Assembly (NCBI GenBank): GCA_018697195.1
Contig: CM031861.1
Span: forward strand, 1,105,966-1,169,965
From: Certhia americana
Lineage: Eukaryota > Chordata > Aves > Passeriformes > Certhiidae
DNA: 64,000 nucleotides
Direction of reading: 5' to 3'
Shown: one piece after another, positions 1 through 12,200 of the stretch
Position numbering within the stretch: position 1 is the stretch's first letter
Layout of the letters: every line of letters starts with the position of its first letter
Program-made: the position numbers and the translations under genes
The notes under the pieces: model-generated
Database searches by the model: none
Told to the model about the DNA's origin: nothing
What the model saw: the letters and a program-made list of their open reading frames with translations, nothing else

Positions 1-262
1 TCACACGCACGCAGACCACGCCCCTTCCCCATTGTCACCGCCCCGTGACGTCATCGCGCGGCGCCGCGGGCGGTGCGGAGCGGCCATGGCGGTGCCGGTG
101 GCGGTGCCGGTGGCGGAGCCGGCCCGGGCCGGGCCCCGCCTGGGGGTGGCGTTCGGGCTGGCGGCGGGCGCCGGCCTCTGCCTCGGCGTGATCTGGGCCA
201 TGCGCCGCCGCTCCAAGGAGGCGGCGGGGCCGCCGCGGCGCCGCGGTACGAGAGTCGGGGAT
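1..262 (+). promoter_or_regulatory. RMDN3: RMDN3 CpG-rich proximal promoter, 5' UTR and exon 1
   Basis: The sequence is very GC- and CpG-rich up to the end of exon 1. A perfect CRE/ATF palindrome, TGACGTCA, lies at 46-53, about 30-40 bases upstream of the start codon at 86. There is no TATA box, which fits a housekeeping CpG-island promoter. The upstream part of the promoter lies outside the window. The transcription start is not determined. Confidence 0.6.
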
Positions 263-3200
263 GAGGGGGACTGGGGTTGGAATATGCGCAGCGAGGCTGG
301 AATAGAGAGGGAGGTGGCTGTAGAGTTGGCGTTGGAATAGGGGGAAAATGGAATGGGGTTGGAATAGGAAGAGGAGGGGGAAACGCGCTTAGAGTAGGAG
401 GAATGGGGTTGAAAGGGGGGCATTGGGGTTGTAATGAGGGAGATGGGGTTGGGAAAGGAAGAATGGGGGAAATGGGGCTGGGGTAGGGGAGAATAGGGAT
501 TGAATGGGGGAATGGGGCTGGAATGGCGGGGAATGGGCTCGGGATAGGGGGAACTGAGGTTGGCGTGCTGGGCTTTTAGAAATGCTGATTCAGAACCCTG
601 GACTTGCCGGGTTTCATCCATATCCGTGCAAAACTTGGGGAATAGAAACTGAAACTGTGTTTTTCACAGTGATTATGGAATAATGGAATCCTGGAGTGGT
701 TTGGGTGGGAAGGGACTTAAAGCTCATCCAGTCCCACCCCCTGCCATGGGCAGGGACACTTTTCAATATCCGAGGTTGCTCCAAACCCTGTCCAACTTGG
801 CCTTGGACACTTCCAGCGCTGGGGCAGCCACAGCTTCTCTGGGCACCTGTGCCAGGGCCTCAGCACCCTCACAGGGAAAGATTCCTTCCCAATATTCCAT
901 CTAAATGTCCCCTGTTCTGGAGTTATTCCCCTTTATCCTGTCACTCCAGGCCCTTGTAAAGAGTCTCTTTCCATTTTTCCCTCAGGCTCCTTCAGGCACT
1001 GGAAGGGGCAGTTGGGTCATCCCAGAGCCTTCACTTTTCCAGGCTGAACAATCCCAATTGTCCCCGCCTTTCCCAGGAGCAGAGCTGCTCCGTCCCTCTG
1101 ATCACCTTGGTGTCTTTACCAAGATCAAACCTCATTTTCCCTGCCAGCAGAGCTATGGCCAGATCCCTTTTCCCGCTCGGATTCTAACGGCTCTGCCTTC
1201 TCTGGTGCAGGCCAGGCCGTGCCTGGAGCGCTGCTCCCTCAGGATGTGGGTGATGGAGCCGTGCCCAGCCCCTTGCTGAGGCAGGACGAGCAGCTGGAGC
1301 TGCTGGAACGCCTGGACTTCGTGGTGAGGAACGTGGCAGAGCTGAGGAAAGAGGTGGAAGAGCTGCGGAACAGCCTCCAGCACCTGGCAGTGGAGGTGGT
1401 GGGGGAAGTCAGGTACTGCCCCTCTCTCCTGGGCTAGGAGCACTCCCTCTCTGGCATGGGAAAACAGCCCCAGCAGCCCAGCAGCTGGGAATGCCTGGAT
1501 TGGGAAGGACCTCAGAGCCCACCCACCCATGGGCAGGGACACCTTCCACTAGCCCAGGTTGCTCCAAGCCCCATCCAGCCTGGCCTGGAGCGCTTCTAAG
1601 GGATGGGGCAGCCACAGCTGCTCTGGGAAATCCATTCCAGCGCTGCACCACCCTCACAGGAAAGGATTCATTCCCTCTATCCAACCTAAATTTCCCCTCC
1701 TGCAGTCTGAACCCATTCTGTCACTCCAGTTCCTGATGCAGAGGCTGGAGGAACATCACATCTGTGGGTTCTGTTGTCCATGGAGGAGGATTTGCTTCAC
1801 CTGCAGAACACAACCTTTTAGCTCCTTTTGAATTTGTACAAACAAGAGTAGATCACCTTGTGAATTCTTTGGATATTAAGGGAATTGGATGGAGTCTGCT
1901 GGAGAGGAGAAGGGCAATAGCAGATATTTCACTCCCCAGTATTTATTTCTCTTCCTTTTTCTTTCCATCCAGGACCCACCTGGAAGAAACCCAGCGCATG
2001 ACTCGCCGGAGGAAGTTCCCCTTCCCCAGGGAAAGAAGTGACTCCACGGCCTCCAGCTCCATTTACTTCACAGCCAGCTCAGGGAATGCCAACACAGATG
2101 ATGGAGAGAGCGAAGGGGGGTAAGCAGAGCACTGGGACAGATGTGTTAGGGGATTTGGTGCCACATCTGGGCAGTTTAGAGCATAAAGAAGGGAATTTTT
2201 TTCCCCTACAGCCTATTTAATTTGCTTTGAAGTAAGTGTGTTACTGCCAGGGCCAGACTGAGAGATCTGAAACAATCCTGACTTTTAGAAGAAGGAAAGA
2301 GAAAAAATTGAGGGGTTTTAAAGAAATAATTTGATTAAGGAGCCTTACGGAAGGAAGGGAAGTACGAGTCCAACCTGGCAATGGAGTGAGAGAGTTTAGA
2401 AATCAAATTCCCAGACAATATATATATTACATTAAAATGATCAAATCAGTGACTATCCTGAGGTGGAAGGAACCCAGGAGAACCACCCAAGTCCAACTCC
2501 TGGCCCTGCTCACAACAGCAAAGTTCTGTGTGGTGTAAGAACATCATTAAAAATGCCAATATAGCTGCAGGTTTATTCATGTGAGACAGATAACAAGTTC
2601 TCCTGTGATTGCTGATTTTCTGAGGAAATGCTGCTCTTTTGTGCCTGAATCTGACCAATTTTGTAGCTTTTGGGGTATGGAAGTGTGTCCCAAAACAGGT
2701 GGTGCTGCTATATACGTTTTCCCAGAGCAGTTGTGATGAAATGTCATTTAAAGAGGGATTTTAGAGCAGTGGGAGCATTTCAGGGGGAATTTGGGCAGCC
2801 AGATGACCTGGGGGCTGGGGCCAGCTGGCATTTCAGCAGGGATTTATCCTCCCAGGACAAAGGAGAGGGATCTGGGACTGCCCTGAACTCGTGTTTATCT
2901 CTAATAACTGGGGCTGGTGAGGCAGCAGGGAGCTGCTGTGATCTCATTGGGGATGCAGAGCTTTGTTCAACTCAAGTGGGTGTTGGAATGAGAGGGAAAT
3001 TAGGGAGGGAGTGATTCACGGTGGTGTAATAGGTGACGAGGCTGCAGAACAGATTTTAGAACTGTGGAGTTGGTTCTGAAAGCAGGACTTGGGTGTTTGG
3101 GTAACAGTAGATGCACTGAATCACCAGGGGGACAATGGTTTGTGTAAAACTGCTGGAAAATGGGGCTTTGCCCACACATCCCAGCCCTGGCTGTGCTCAC

Positions 3201-6200
3201 ATGACAGAAAATTGTCAGTTGTGACAGAGGCCAAGAATTCAGAGTTACAGAAAAGGCACCTCCTGAGGGGACAGGGGTGTATTTTACTGCAAAACCTCAT
3301 TAATTCATTGGGAACCCAGTGGTGGTTGGTGGATTCCTTACATTTTAATTAATATCTGTAAATTAGCTGTGATGACCAGTGTGGGGATTGGTGGGTTAGC
3401 AGCTCTCACCTGATTTAAAACTCAAATCTCATGTAATGCCTCGCTCTGGTTCTACGCAGAGAGGTATAAAAATATCAGTCAGGTCAGGGCCAGCTGCCTG
3501 GAGTGTGCAATGTTGTCTGCTAGGGATGTAAATGTGCTTGAAAAGTAACATTTTCAGAGTAGGAAATGTAAATTCTGGAAAAAAAAAAAACTATTGAAGC
3601 TTTTTGGAGCAGGCACTGGGAAGAGGAATTGAGCCTGCTGTCAACAGATGGATTTCAGCCAGGTGTTCCTTGCTGACAGCTGAATTCTTTTAGTGAAATT
3701 CAGAACAAAGAACCCCCATTTCAGCTTTATTTTGAAGCAGCTTCTCCAATTTCAGACACAATTCCCAAAAATCTCCCAAGAGTTTTCAGGAGAGTTGTGC
3801 TGCTTAATTTCCCTGTGTGGCTTTGGGTTTTGGGCTTCTTCACCTCCTCTTTCCATGAGCTCTATTTTCCTTCAGGATTACTATATTAAAGCATTCCAGA
3901 GCTTTCTATGATTGTGAACTCAGGAAAACAGGCTGATAACACCTAAATCCCTTAATCTCCCTGAAAACTTTGGGTTTCCTTGTGTTTTTGAACTGGCAGA
4001 ATCTCATAGGCAGAAAACACAGTTGTTTTTTGAGCTGAAGGACTGAAGTCTTGGCAGCTGCCAGTAAAATGTTGGGGATTAGGATGGAGAAATCAGGGAA
4101 TTCGAGGAGTTTTTGTTTAATTATTGGAAATGAGGTGGCCTAGAGAACTAAAAATGTCATTAATATTAAGAAATGTAAATAAAAGAGGGTTTTAATCTGA
4201 GGCAGAGCTGTGCCAGTGTCACCTACCCTTGTGTTGGTGCATTATACATTAATTCAGTGTCATCTCCAGCATGGAGATGCTTGCTTTCCTGCCTTTGCAG
4301 TGTGAGGCTGATGCTTTATTTCTTGCCTTAAAAGCTTTCAGGACAACATGGGTGGGGTTTTGGATGTCTGGGTGAGGTTTGGAGGCTGTGGTGAGGGAGC
4401 AGAGAGGGGAATTCTTGAGAATTAGGGATGGTTTTCAGGAAGCTTTGATAGCCAAACGGGTCTTGTTATCTGTGCGTGGGCAAAGCCCTGTCACTGCCTC
4501 CTTCAGATAGAGGCTGTGGTCACATATCTGTGTCCCCAGACAAAAGGCAGGGCCAGAGGGCTGTCCCTGGGAGGGAAGCACAGCTGGAAGTGCCCAGTGC
4601 CCCCAGAATGCAGGGAGTTCAGTTCCAGCAGAAGTGCTGAAGTTCTCCTGGGCAGTTACTGACTTAAATCAACTAAATCCCTATGTTGAAATGGCTGGCT
4701 GATTTGTGCCTGCTCTGTAGGTTAAGAGCTTGCTGGTAAAAGTGAGTGGGACAGATAGTTTTGTTTGAAAAGGAATCAGCTCTGTAAGCAAGACTCCCTG
4801 CTGCTGTGGTACAACTGTGTAAAGCTGGTTTAAAACTCAAATTTTAAATTTCCAGCTTGGGTGCTGGGAGGAGCTTAATTTTCACTATTTTCAGGAGCTT
4901 TGGTCTGAGCTTTACAGGATCATTGATGTTGGGAGAGACCTCCAAAGTCATGGAGTCCCAGCAGCACCTCCATAATCCCTCATGTCCTGGTTTGTTTGAC
5001 TGCTTCAGCTGCTGATCATTCCCTGGGTTTTGCATGTGTGGTGAACCCTTGCTACATTCCTTGCTCGTGGGACTTAGCGCTGGTGGGTTTTCTGCTGTTC
5101 TGCAGCTTTCCAGGTGGCAGTGGGAACAGGCTGTGTAGCATTTAATGTTCAGGGTGATGGAGGGGTGAGGTGTTGCCAGGACAGCTGTTGTGCCTGAAAT
5201 TCCCTGGAACAGGCTAAAACCCTCAAGTTATGTTTTGCACAGGGGTTGTTGAAGTTCCCTTTTATCACCCGTATGTTTAACTGCATTGTCCTGGCTCTGG
5301 TTTTAGCTGTTTAATTCTCTTACCCTGAAGTTATAGGGTGTGCAGGGGAGGTGGGGACAATTAGAATCCTGGAATGGTTTGGGTGGGAAGGGAGCATAAA
5401 GCTCGTCCAGTGCCACCCCCTGCCCTGGGACACCTTCCATAGATCAGGTTGCTCAAAACTGAATTGGGACTTAACTTTGTTGTCACCTTCATCCTTCAGC
5501 TTTCTGAGGGTGATTCGAGAAATGAGGTTGTGTGAGACACAAAACTTGTGCAGTTTTGCCTGGAATAAGCTAAGATGCTCTTCCTCTCCTGGGGAATAGC
5601 TCCTCTAACTGCTTTGGTGATGTTTTTTTCCCCCAAAGTTACACCACGGCCAACGCAGAGTCCGACTACGACCGAGAATCGGAGCGGGAGAGTGAGGAAG
5701 GGGAGGATGAAATGAGCTGTGACACAGTGAGGACTGTGCACAGAGATTCCCTGGATCTGGTCCCTGAGGATGAAAGCCCTCTGGTCCTGGATTCCTCGCT
5801 GGAGGAGGGGCTGGGGCAGCTCCTGGAGCAGGCTGACCGCCTGCACAGCGGGGATGAGCAAGACAGGAGAGAGGGGTTCCAGCTGCTCCTCAACAACAAA
5901 CTGGCGGTAAAGGTGCCTTGTTGTATTTTCCAGCACCAGGGGAGGGTCTGCTTGCATGTCAGGAGGCATTTCTTCCCTCAGAGTCCTTAGAACTGATCCC
6001 CACCTTATCACCCAGCCCAGAGTGCCACGTTCAGTCATTCCTTGGACACTTCTGGGGATGTGGACTCTACCACCTCCCTAGGCAGCCCCTTCCACTGCCT
6101 GACCACCCTTTACAGGAAGAAATTCCTCCTGATGTCCAACCTGAACTTACCCTGGCACAACTTGAGGCCATTTCCTCTTGTGCTGTCCCTGTTCCCTGGG

Positions 6201-9200
6201 AGCAGAGCCCGGTTTCCCCCGGCTGCCCCCTCCTGTCAGGGAGTTGTGCAGTGCCACAAGGTCCCCCTTGAGCCTTCTTTTCTCCAGGCTGAGCCCCTTT
6301 CCCAGCTCCGTTCTCTTCCCTGCACATGCTCCATCCCCTCCCTTGCTGCCTTTCCTGATTTGAGAAGCCCCGAGCTGGGCACAGCACTGGAGATGCCCCT
6401 GCAGTTCTCAACACAGAGGGACAATCCCTGGCCAGGCTGAGTGTTACAAACTTGCCCTCGCTTCCCTCCGCTGTGGTTCCGCTTCAGTTCCTTTGCAATT
6501 GGGGCATTTTAAGGCTTAGAAAAATCCCTGCTTGCCTTCAGCTGTGAGTGCCCTGCCCTCCTTTGTTCCTGCCTGGCTCTGTGGAGGGCAGGAGGGGCAC
6601 TGATGAGGGCTGGCTGGGTTGTTTGTGTTCCCTGCAGTACGCCGGGCAGCGGGAATTCCTGTGGCGCCTGGCGCGGGCTCACTGCGACATGTGGGAGCTG
6701 ACGGAGGACGCGGAGGAGAGGAGATCCTACGCCACCGAGGGTAAGGCATTCCCTGCTGGCCCAAAGGAAGGCTGCCACTCAGCTGGATAACCCCTCCCAC
6801 CTGCCAGCAGGGCCCTGGAATTGTTGGGTTTTCCTTACATCTCGCGTTTATAAAAATTATTTTTGTGTGTTTTTCTCTGCTGGCTGTTTTCCGTGACCTG
6901 AGAATGTAAAGTTTTGTTTCCCCAGCCAGAGATTTTGAAGGAACTGATCGTGAGCCGTCTCTTCTGATGTTTTCTTTGTAGTTTTTTATTTCTTATCTAT
7001 ACATTCTGTTCCTGACCTACAGAGATCTGTGCAGCAGGTCACATTCAGGCACTCTACCCGAATCACCCCTGAACACCAAATTCCAAATACCCCCGCCCTC
7101 AGGGTGATGTGGATATTTATATTACAATCCATGTAATCAGTATTTATAGTACTTCTCCAATAACTATTATCCATGTTAGAAGGTTAGACTCTATTCTAAG
7201 CCAACTATAATGTGCCACCTCACTGCAGAACATGGAGCAGATGAGGAAGAAGGAGGAAGCCCAAAAGCCATGTGGACTTCTCCATCTTGTATTTAAACCT
7301 GTCTGCCATCCTAAAACCCCCATATATCTAAAATTCTCAGCCTGTGATAAAACTACACACTGTTCTACTGTCTAATACACACTCTTGAAAACTCTGCTTC
7401 ATTCCAGAGCCTAAAAGCCCTTTTCCATGAACAAAGGTTAAAACCACTGTTTGTCAGAGATCTTAAAATCTCTTAAACGTGCAAAGAAATATTTCTCATA
7501 ATTCCAGACTCCAACACCTACAGTCTGCTTTTTAGCAGTGGGAGTGGGAAGCAGCGCTCTGGACAAATTTTTTGTGTTTAAAAATAAAGCTCTCTGAAAG
7601 AGTCTATATAGACTGAGAGCTGGGAAAGTTGTTTCTTGAACCTGTCGTCCATTTCTCTGTGATACTAAAATGAATCCATAAAATAAATATAAAATAAGCA
7701 AACTTTGGCTGTAGCACGCTGGATTTTCTCCCATTGCCAGCACGTGCAGATATAAAAACAACACCTATTTTAAAATTTGCTTAGGGGAGTTGCTTTAATT
7801 TCATGCACTTATTCTTCTTTACCACCTCAAAGATGTCTGCAAGGTTTTAGGTGAGTCAGAATAGAACAAAAATCATCTTTATTACAGTTATGATGTGCAA
7901 CAAATGGTACTAATCTAAATAATTTCTGTCTTGTTTATTGAGAATTAGGTTAATACTGTAGCTAACATAATTACTCTTTTCTGGGAATCAGTGGAGCCAT
8001 TTAAACATGGAATTCTAAGTTTTATATTGTTCTTTTAGCCATCAATATGTGCTTAGTTTTCAGCTTTGAACCTTCCAGAGGATAAAATTATGTATGGGAT
8101 GTTTTCAAGCCAAATACAGTATCGAATTAACAAATACATGACTTCTTTGTTATATATATATATATGAGACTTTCTGTTACTCTGACAGCCTCAGAAAAAG
8201 AAACTGGGAGAGAAGGCAACTGAATTTCTTACCTCTGACTACTTTTTTTGTTCCAGGGAAGGAAGAGCTGGAACTTGCCTTGCAGAAATGGGATCAAAGT
8301 GCTGAGTGCCACCAATGGTAAGTGACTTTTTACTTCTTGCTTTTAAGAAGTGTAGGAAAAGGACCTGGAGGTTTTTATGAGCTGAGCTGCAGTTAAAAAA
8401 ATAATAAATACAACCCCCCTACAAACTTATTTGCTGTACTTGCATTGTGCCACACTGGTGGTGTTCTTCCATAAAAAGCCATTTTTAACAGCTATGATTA
8501 CTTGGTGTAAGGAGTAACTTGACAGACAGTAGGTTTGGTTGTGATGTTAGGAATAAATTTGGGGTATCTTACATCAATTTAATTATGAATTTCCATCTGA
8601 AGCATTCTGGAGGAAAAGCTCCCAAGTGGAGCTGCTTTTGAGGCAAGAGGGGACGTGTTTGACTCCATCAGCCAGGCTTGGGAGTAGTGTAGGCTTGGTG
8701 CTGTGCCAAATTCCCTATTTTCCATTTAATTCTGGAGGCAGGAGATCCATCACTCTTACCAGACAGGCTTTTAGAGTCCCCTGGAAGTGTTTTCTGGCAC
8801 TGCTGGCTCTGCTGTCGTCACCCTGCAAGGCCCTTGGCTTGGAAATGAAGTGACACAGCAGCTTGTGGCCCTGTTTTATTCAAACAAAGATATTTTGTCT
8901 ATCGGTTCCGTGCTAAAAGAAGAGATGATCTGCAGTTCAGCCAAGCAGTTGTGAGCAACATTTCTGCACAGGGTTTCAGGAAGGAGGCAGGAGAGGGGGA
9001 AGGACCTTGCTCCCTTCAGCAGCCTGGATGAGCAGGCTGTGCTTCCAGCTCGTGTGTGGAATTTTTAAATGTCCTTTGTAAAAACGACTCCTGAAGGGAG
9101 TTTGTGGAGTGGCACAGATATTTGTGGAGATAAGGGAATGTGCTTTTCTGTTACTCTGGTGAATTCCCCTGTGAATGGTGTTTGTCAGAAGTTGCTCTGA

Positions 9201-12200
9201 AGCCCGGACAACACTTAAATTAGAATGAAAGGTATTTCTTTTCTTCTCTAATGAAAATTATAGAGAAAAGAGGTTGCTGAGTGTCTTTAGCAAACAGGAT
9301 CTGTGCTCTTGCAATGAGTGAGTTTGCTTGAAGGATTGTTTTGAACTACTGGCATCTGAATAAATGCCTTTCTCATCTTAAACTGCATTTCATCTGTTGG
9401 TAATGAATTACTGCTCTCAATTAAAGCTTTGATAGGAAGGGGGAATTTGGGAACAGGAAAATCTCACGGTGTTGGACTCTGTTTGCTGGCTTAACATCTT
9501 TAAATGAATGGGGGTTAGTTGCCAGGGTGAATCTTACAATTTGTATTTTACAAAGCCAGGTTCTACTCCAGTGTCCAAATATTGACAGTTTTGCCTTGGA
9601 ATTCCAAGTTTGGGATGATTCTTGGCTGTGCTGACCCCTTTCCCAAACAGGGATAAGATACATCCTGCACAGATACATCATGCTTCCAGTTCTCCAGGGC
9701 AGCTGGAGAAAGGAAACCGCAGAGCAGAATGTAGGAGGCGTGGGATTTCTTGGGAATGAATATGTAACTCCCTTTATCAGCACACAAATTACTATTTTCT
9801 GCCAGAACAGAACAGGAAATTATTCCCTTCCCAGCTCAGAAGTGGTCTCAAGCTGGCTTAATTGCAGTCTTTCTTTATGCTAATTGAATTTGCCCTGGGG
9901 AGTAAAAACAGCAGAGATTTTATATTTTTTTGGGGGTGGATTTGATGCCCCAGCTCTTGGGAGAAGCAGTCAGAGAATGTTGTTCACATTTATTTAAATT
10001 ACAGTTTTATTCTGTCATATTTCTCTCTAGTGACTAATTCCCCTTGCTAAAGACCCTAATCCTTTGTTATCTTCTGTAATAGGGGAATAATTTATTATCT
10101 CTCCCCGCCCATGTTGTCTTTCCAATATCCTTCTCCCTCTTCCTTACCATTTTTCAGACAAAAGTGGAGGAATTCAGTACAGGACACAAGCTGTGGGAGT
10201 GGCATGGCTTTGTGCTGGGTGTGATGGTCCTTTGCATTCTTTCTTTGACACACAGCAGTCTACATCATCTTTCTCTTTCCCACTTCATTAGAAATATTCT
10301 ATATATATATAAGTATATATTTTGCTGCCTCTCCTTGCTGGCTGTGTGAAGCCTGATGGTGCAGGTCTCCTGGGCTGCGTTTTCTCTCTGTGTATGCATC
10401 ATTTCGTGTTGATTTTCTGTTTTATCAGTTGCCTCTTAAAAGTTTGTGGGTTCCCTATGCTGTGGTTTGGTGCTTATTCATTGTCTTTTGTGCTCTTTAT
10501 TTCCTCCTGCTGCCCACATCATTCCCAGTTTTTTGAGGTGCCGAGGAAGACAAGAGGTACTTTGCCTGCAGTTATCATTGCAAGGAAAGCTTTCTCCCCT
10601 CAGTGCCTCGTTGTTGTTCAGTCATCACTGACATTTTAAAGAAACAAAGAAAGAAAATCTGGAAGGATTTCTGCTGGCTGCAGCTCCTTTTGGAGTTGGA
10701 TGGTTGGAAGGATTTGACAGCAGGAGGAAAAGTGGATTCTCAGGAGCTACAGGGAGAGCAATAAGTGTGTGGGGCTGTGTCTGGGCTGGCTTTGGGATCT
10801 GCCCAAGCACAAAGGAGAGGCTTTTCCTGCCTCTCTTCTGGCCATGGAGTGTGGGACAAAGCTCTCCTTGTAGTCGTTGCTGTTGGAAGCCGGCCGGTCC
10901 CAAGGGAGCCATCTCCGGGTGGAATGGGGCAGGAATTTGGTCAGGGCTGCACAGACAAGCCAGCCTTGTGCAGAGGGACTGATCTGTGCCCCTGCTGTCC
11001 TTGGGAAGTTCCCTTGGGAAATGTGGGAGTGGTGTCAGGCATTTGGTGATTCAGGAGTAGATCTGTGTATGGGAAGTGAGGGATTTACAGAGAATGATCT
11101 TAGAGCTTCTCTGCTCCTGACTGACAATCACCTGGTTCTTACCTTGGATTTAGACAGCAGAGTCGTTTTCTGCTTTGATTGTCAAAGATCCCTAAGCAGG
11201 TAGAATTTTTGTCCATTTAAACTGATTTCTCCATGAGCTGATTTCAGCTCTTGAGTAGGACTGAGCAAGTTCTCACGTCTGTTCTTGCTTTTAGGGATGG
11301 ATGGATGGATGGATGGATGGATGGATGGATGGAGCATCAGTGGTTGCACAGGCCTTTCAGAAATGAAGTGAGAAACACCTGTGGCCTTTTAGAATTCCCA
11401 GCCCATTCCCTATGGGTGTTTGCAGCACAACTGCAAGCACGAGACAGCAGCTTCAGGGATCAGGAAAGGAGAGCGAGCTGTGGATTTGCCTTGGCTTCCA
11501 TTCCTCTTGCTAAAAGTAATACTGGAAGTGCAACCAGAGGGATTTCAGAGAAATCTGAGGAAAATGGTGCGTGTGCTGTGTTAGGAGCTGTAATTTGAGT
11601 TGGACATTTTGCCCTGGAAATGAAGTGCTGCCTGCTGAAAGCCATCACTGTGGAAGAAGTAATAAACTCCAGCTCCCTTAGAGTTACCCTGTGTGTTATG
11701 GAGAAGTGGGATTGGGTTGGATGAGTCTCCAAAATGTGCCCTTTCTTCTGGAGAGTCTGGCAGTTTGGTGGAACATCCTGATCACCAGCCCTTTTCAGTT
11801 CCGTGGGTACATCTGGCTGTCCGTGGGCAGATCCTGAATTTTTGAAAAGTCACAGCATTCCGGATATGCCTGGGAGATGGCTTTAATTTAACACCTGGCA
11901 CTGCTTCAGGGTTTAACTCTTGATGCATCACTGCCCAGATCTGGCCAGTTCTGAGCTGGATTCTGGATTTATGAGCCGAGCATTTTCTGTTCTGCAGGCA
12001 GATTAAACGGGGTGTTTGCTGTCAGTGTGATATGGGGCAGGAATAACTCTAGGAACAGGTGTTAGGAGATAGTTCAGAAGATGGTGGGGGGAAAATAACA
12101 TGGAATTAGAGTTCAGTGCATCCCCCTGATTTGTCTGCCCTGGAAGGTGAATTCAGAAATGTGAATATCCAGAATACAGGAGCTCTCCCATATGGATGTT

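Larger units (their letters stand above)
2120..5638 (+). other. RMDN3 intron 3, no gene
   Basis: This 3.5-kb intron between the FFAT exon and exon 4 holds three short antisense CR1 pieces (listed separately) and otherwise unique sequence. Open frames are short and lack splice or protein support. Confidence 0.7.

Noticed and set aside
1..621. 206-codon minus-strand open frame over the RMDN3 promoter, exon 1 and intron 1
   Set aside because: It is the reverse of a G-rich repeat and CpG island; Pro/Ser-rich low complexity with no homology recognised.
5496..6038. 180-codon minus-strand open frame
   Set aside because: Antisense to RMDN3 exon 4 plus an antisense CR1 fragment.
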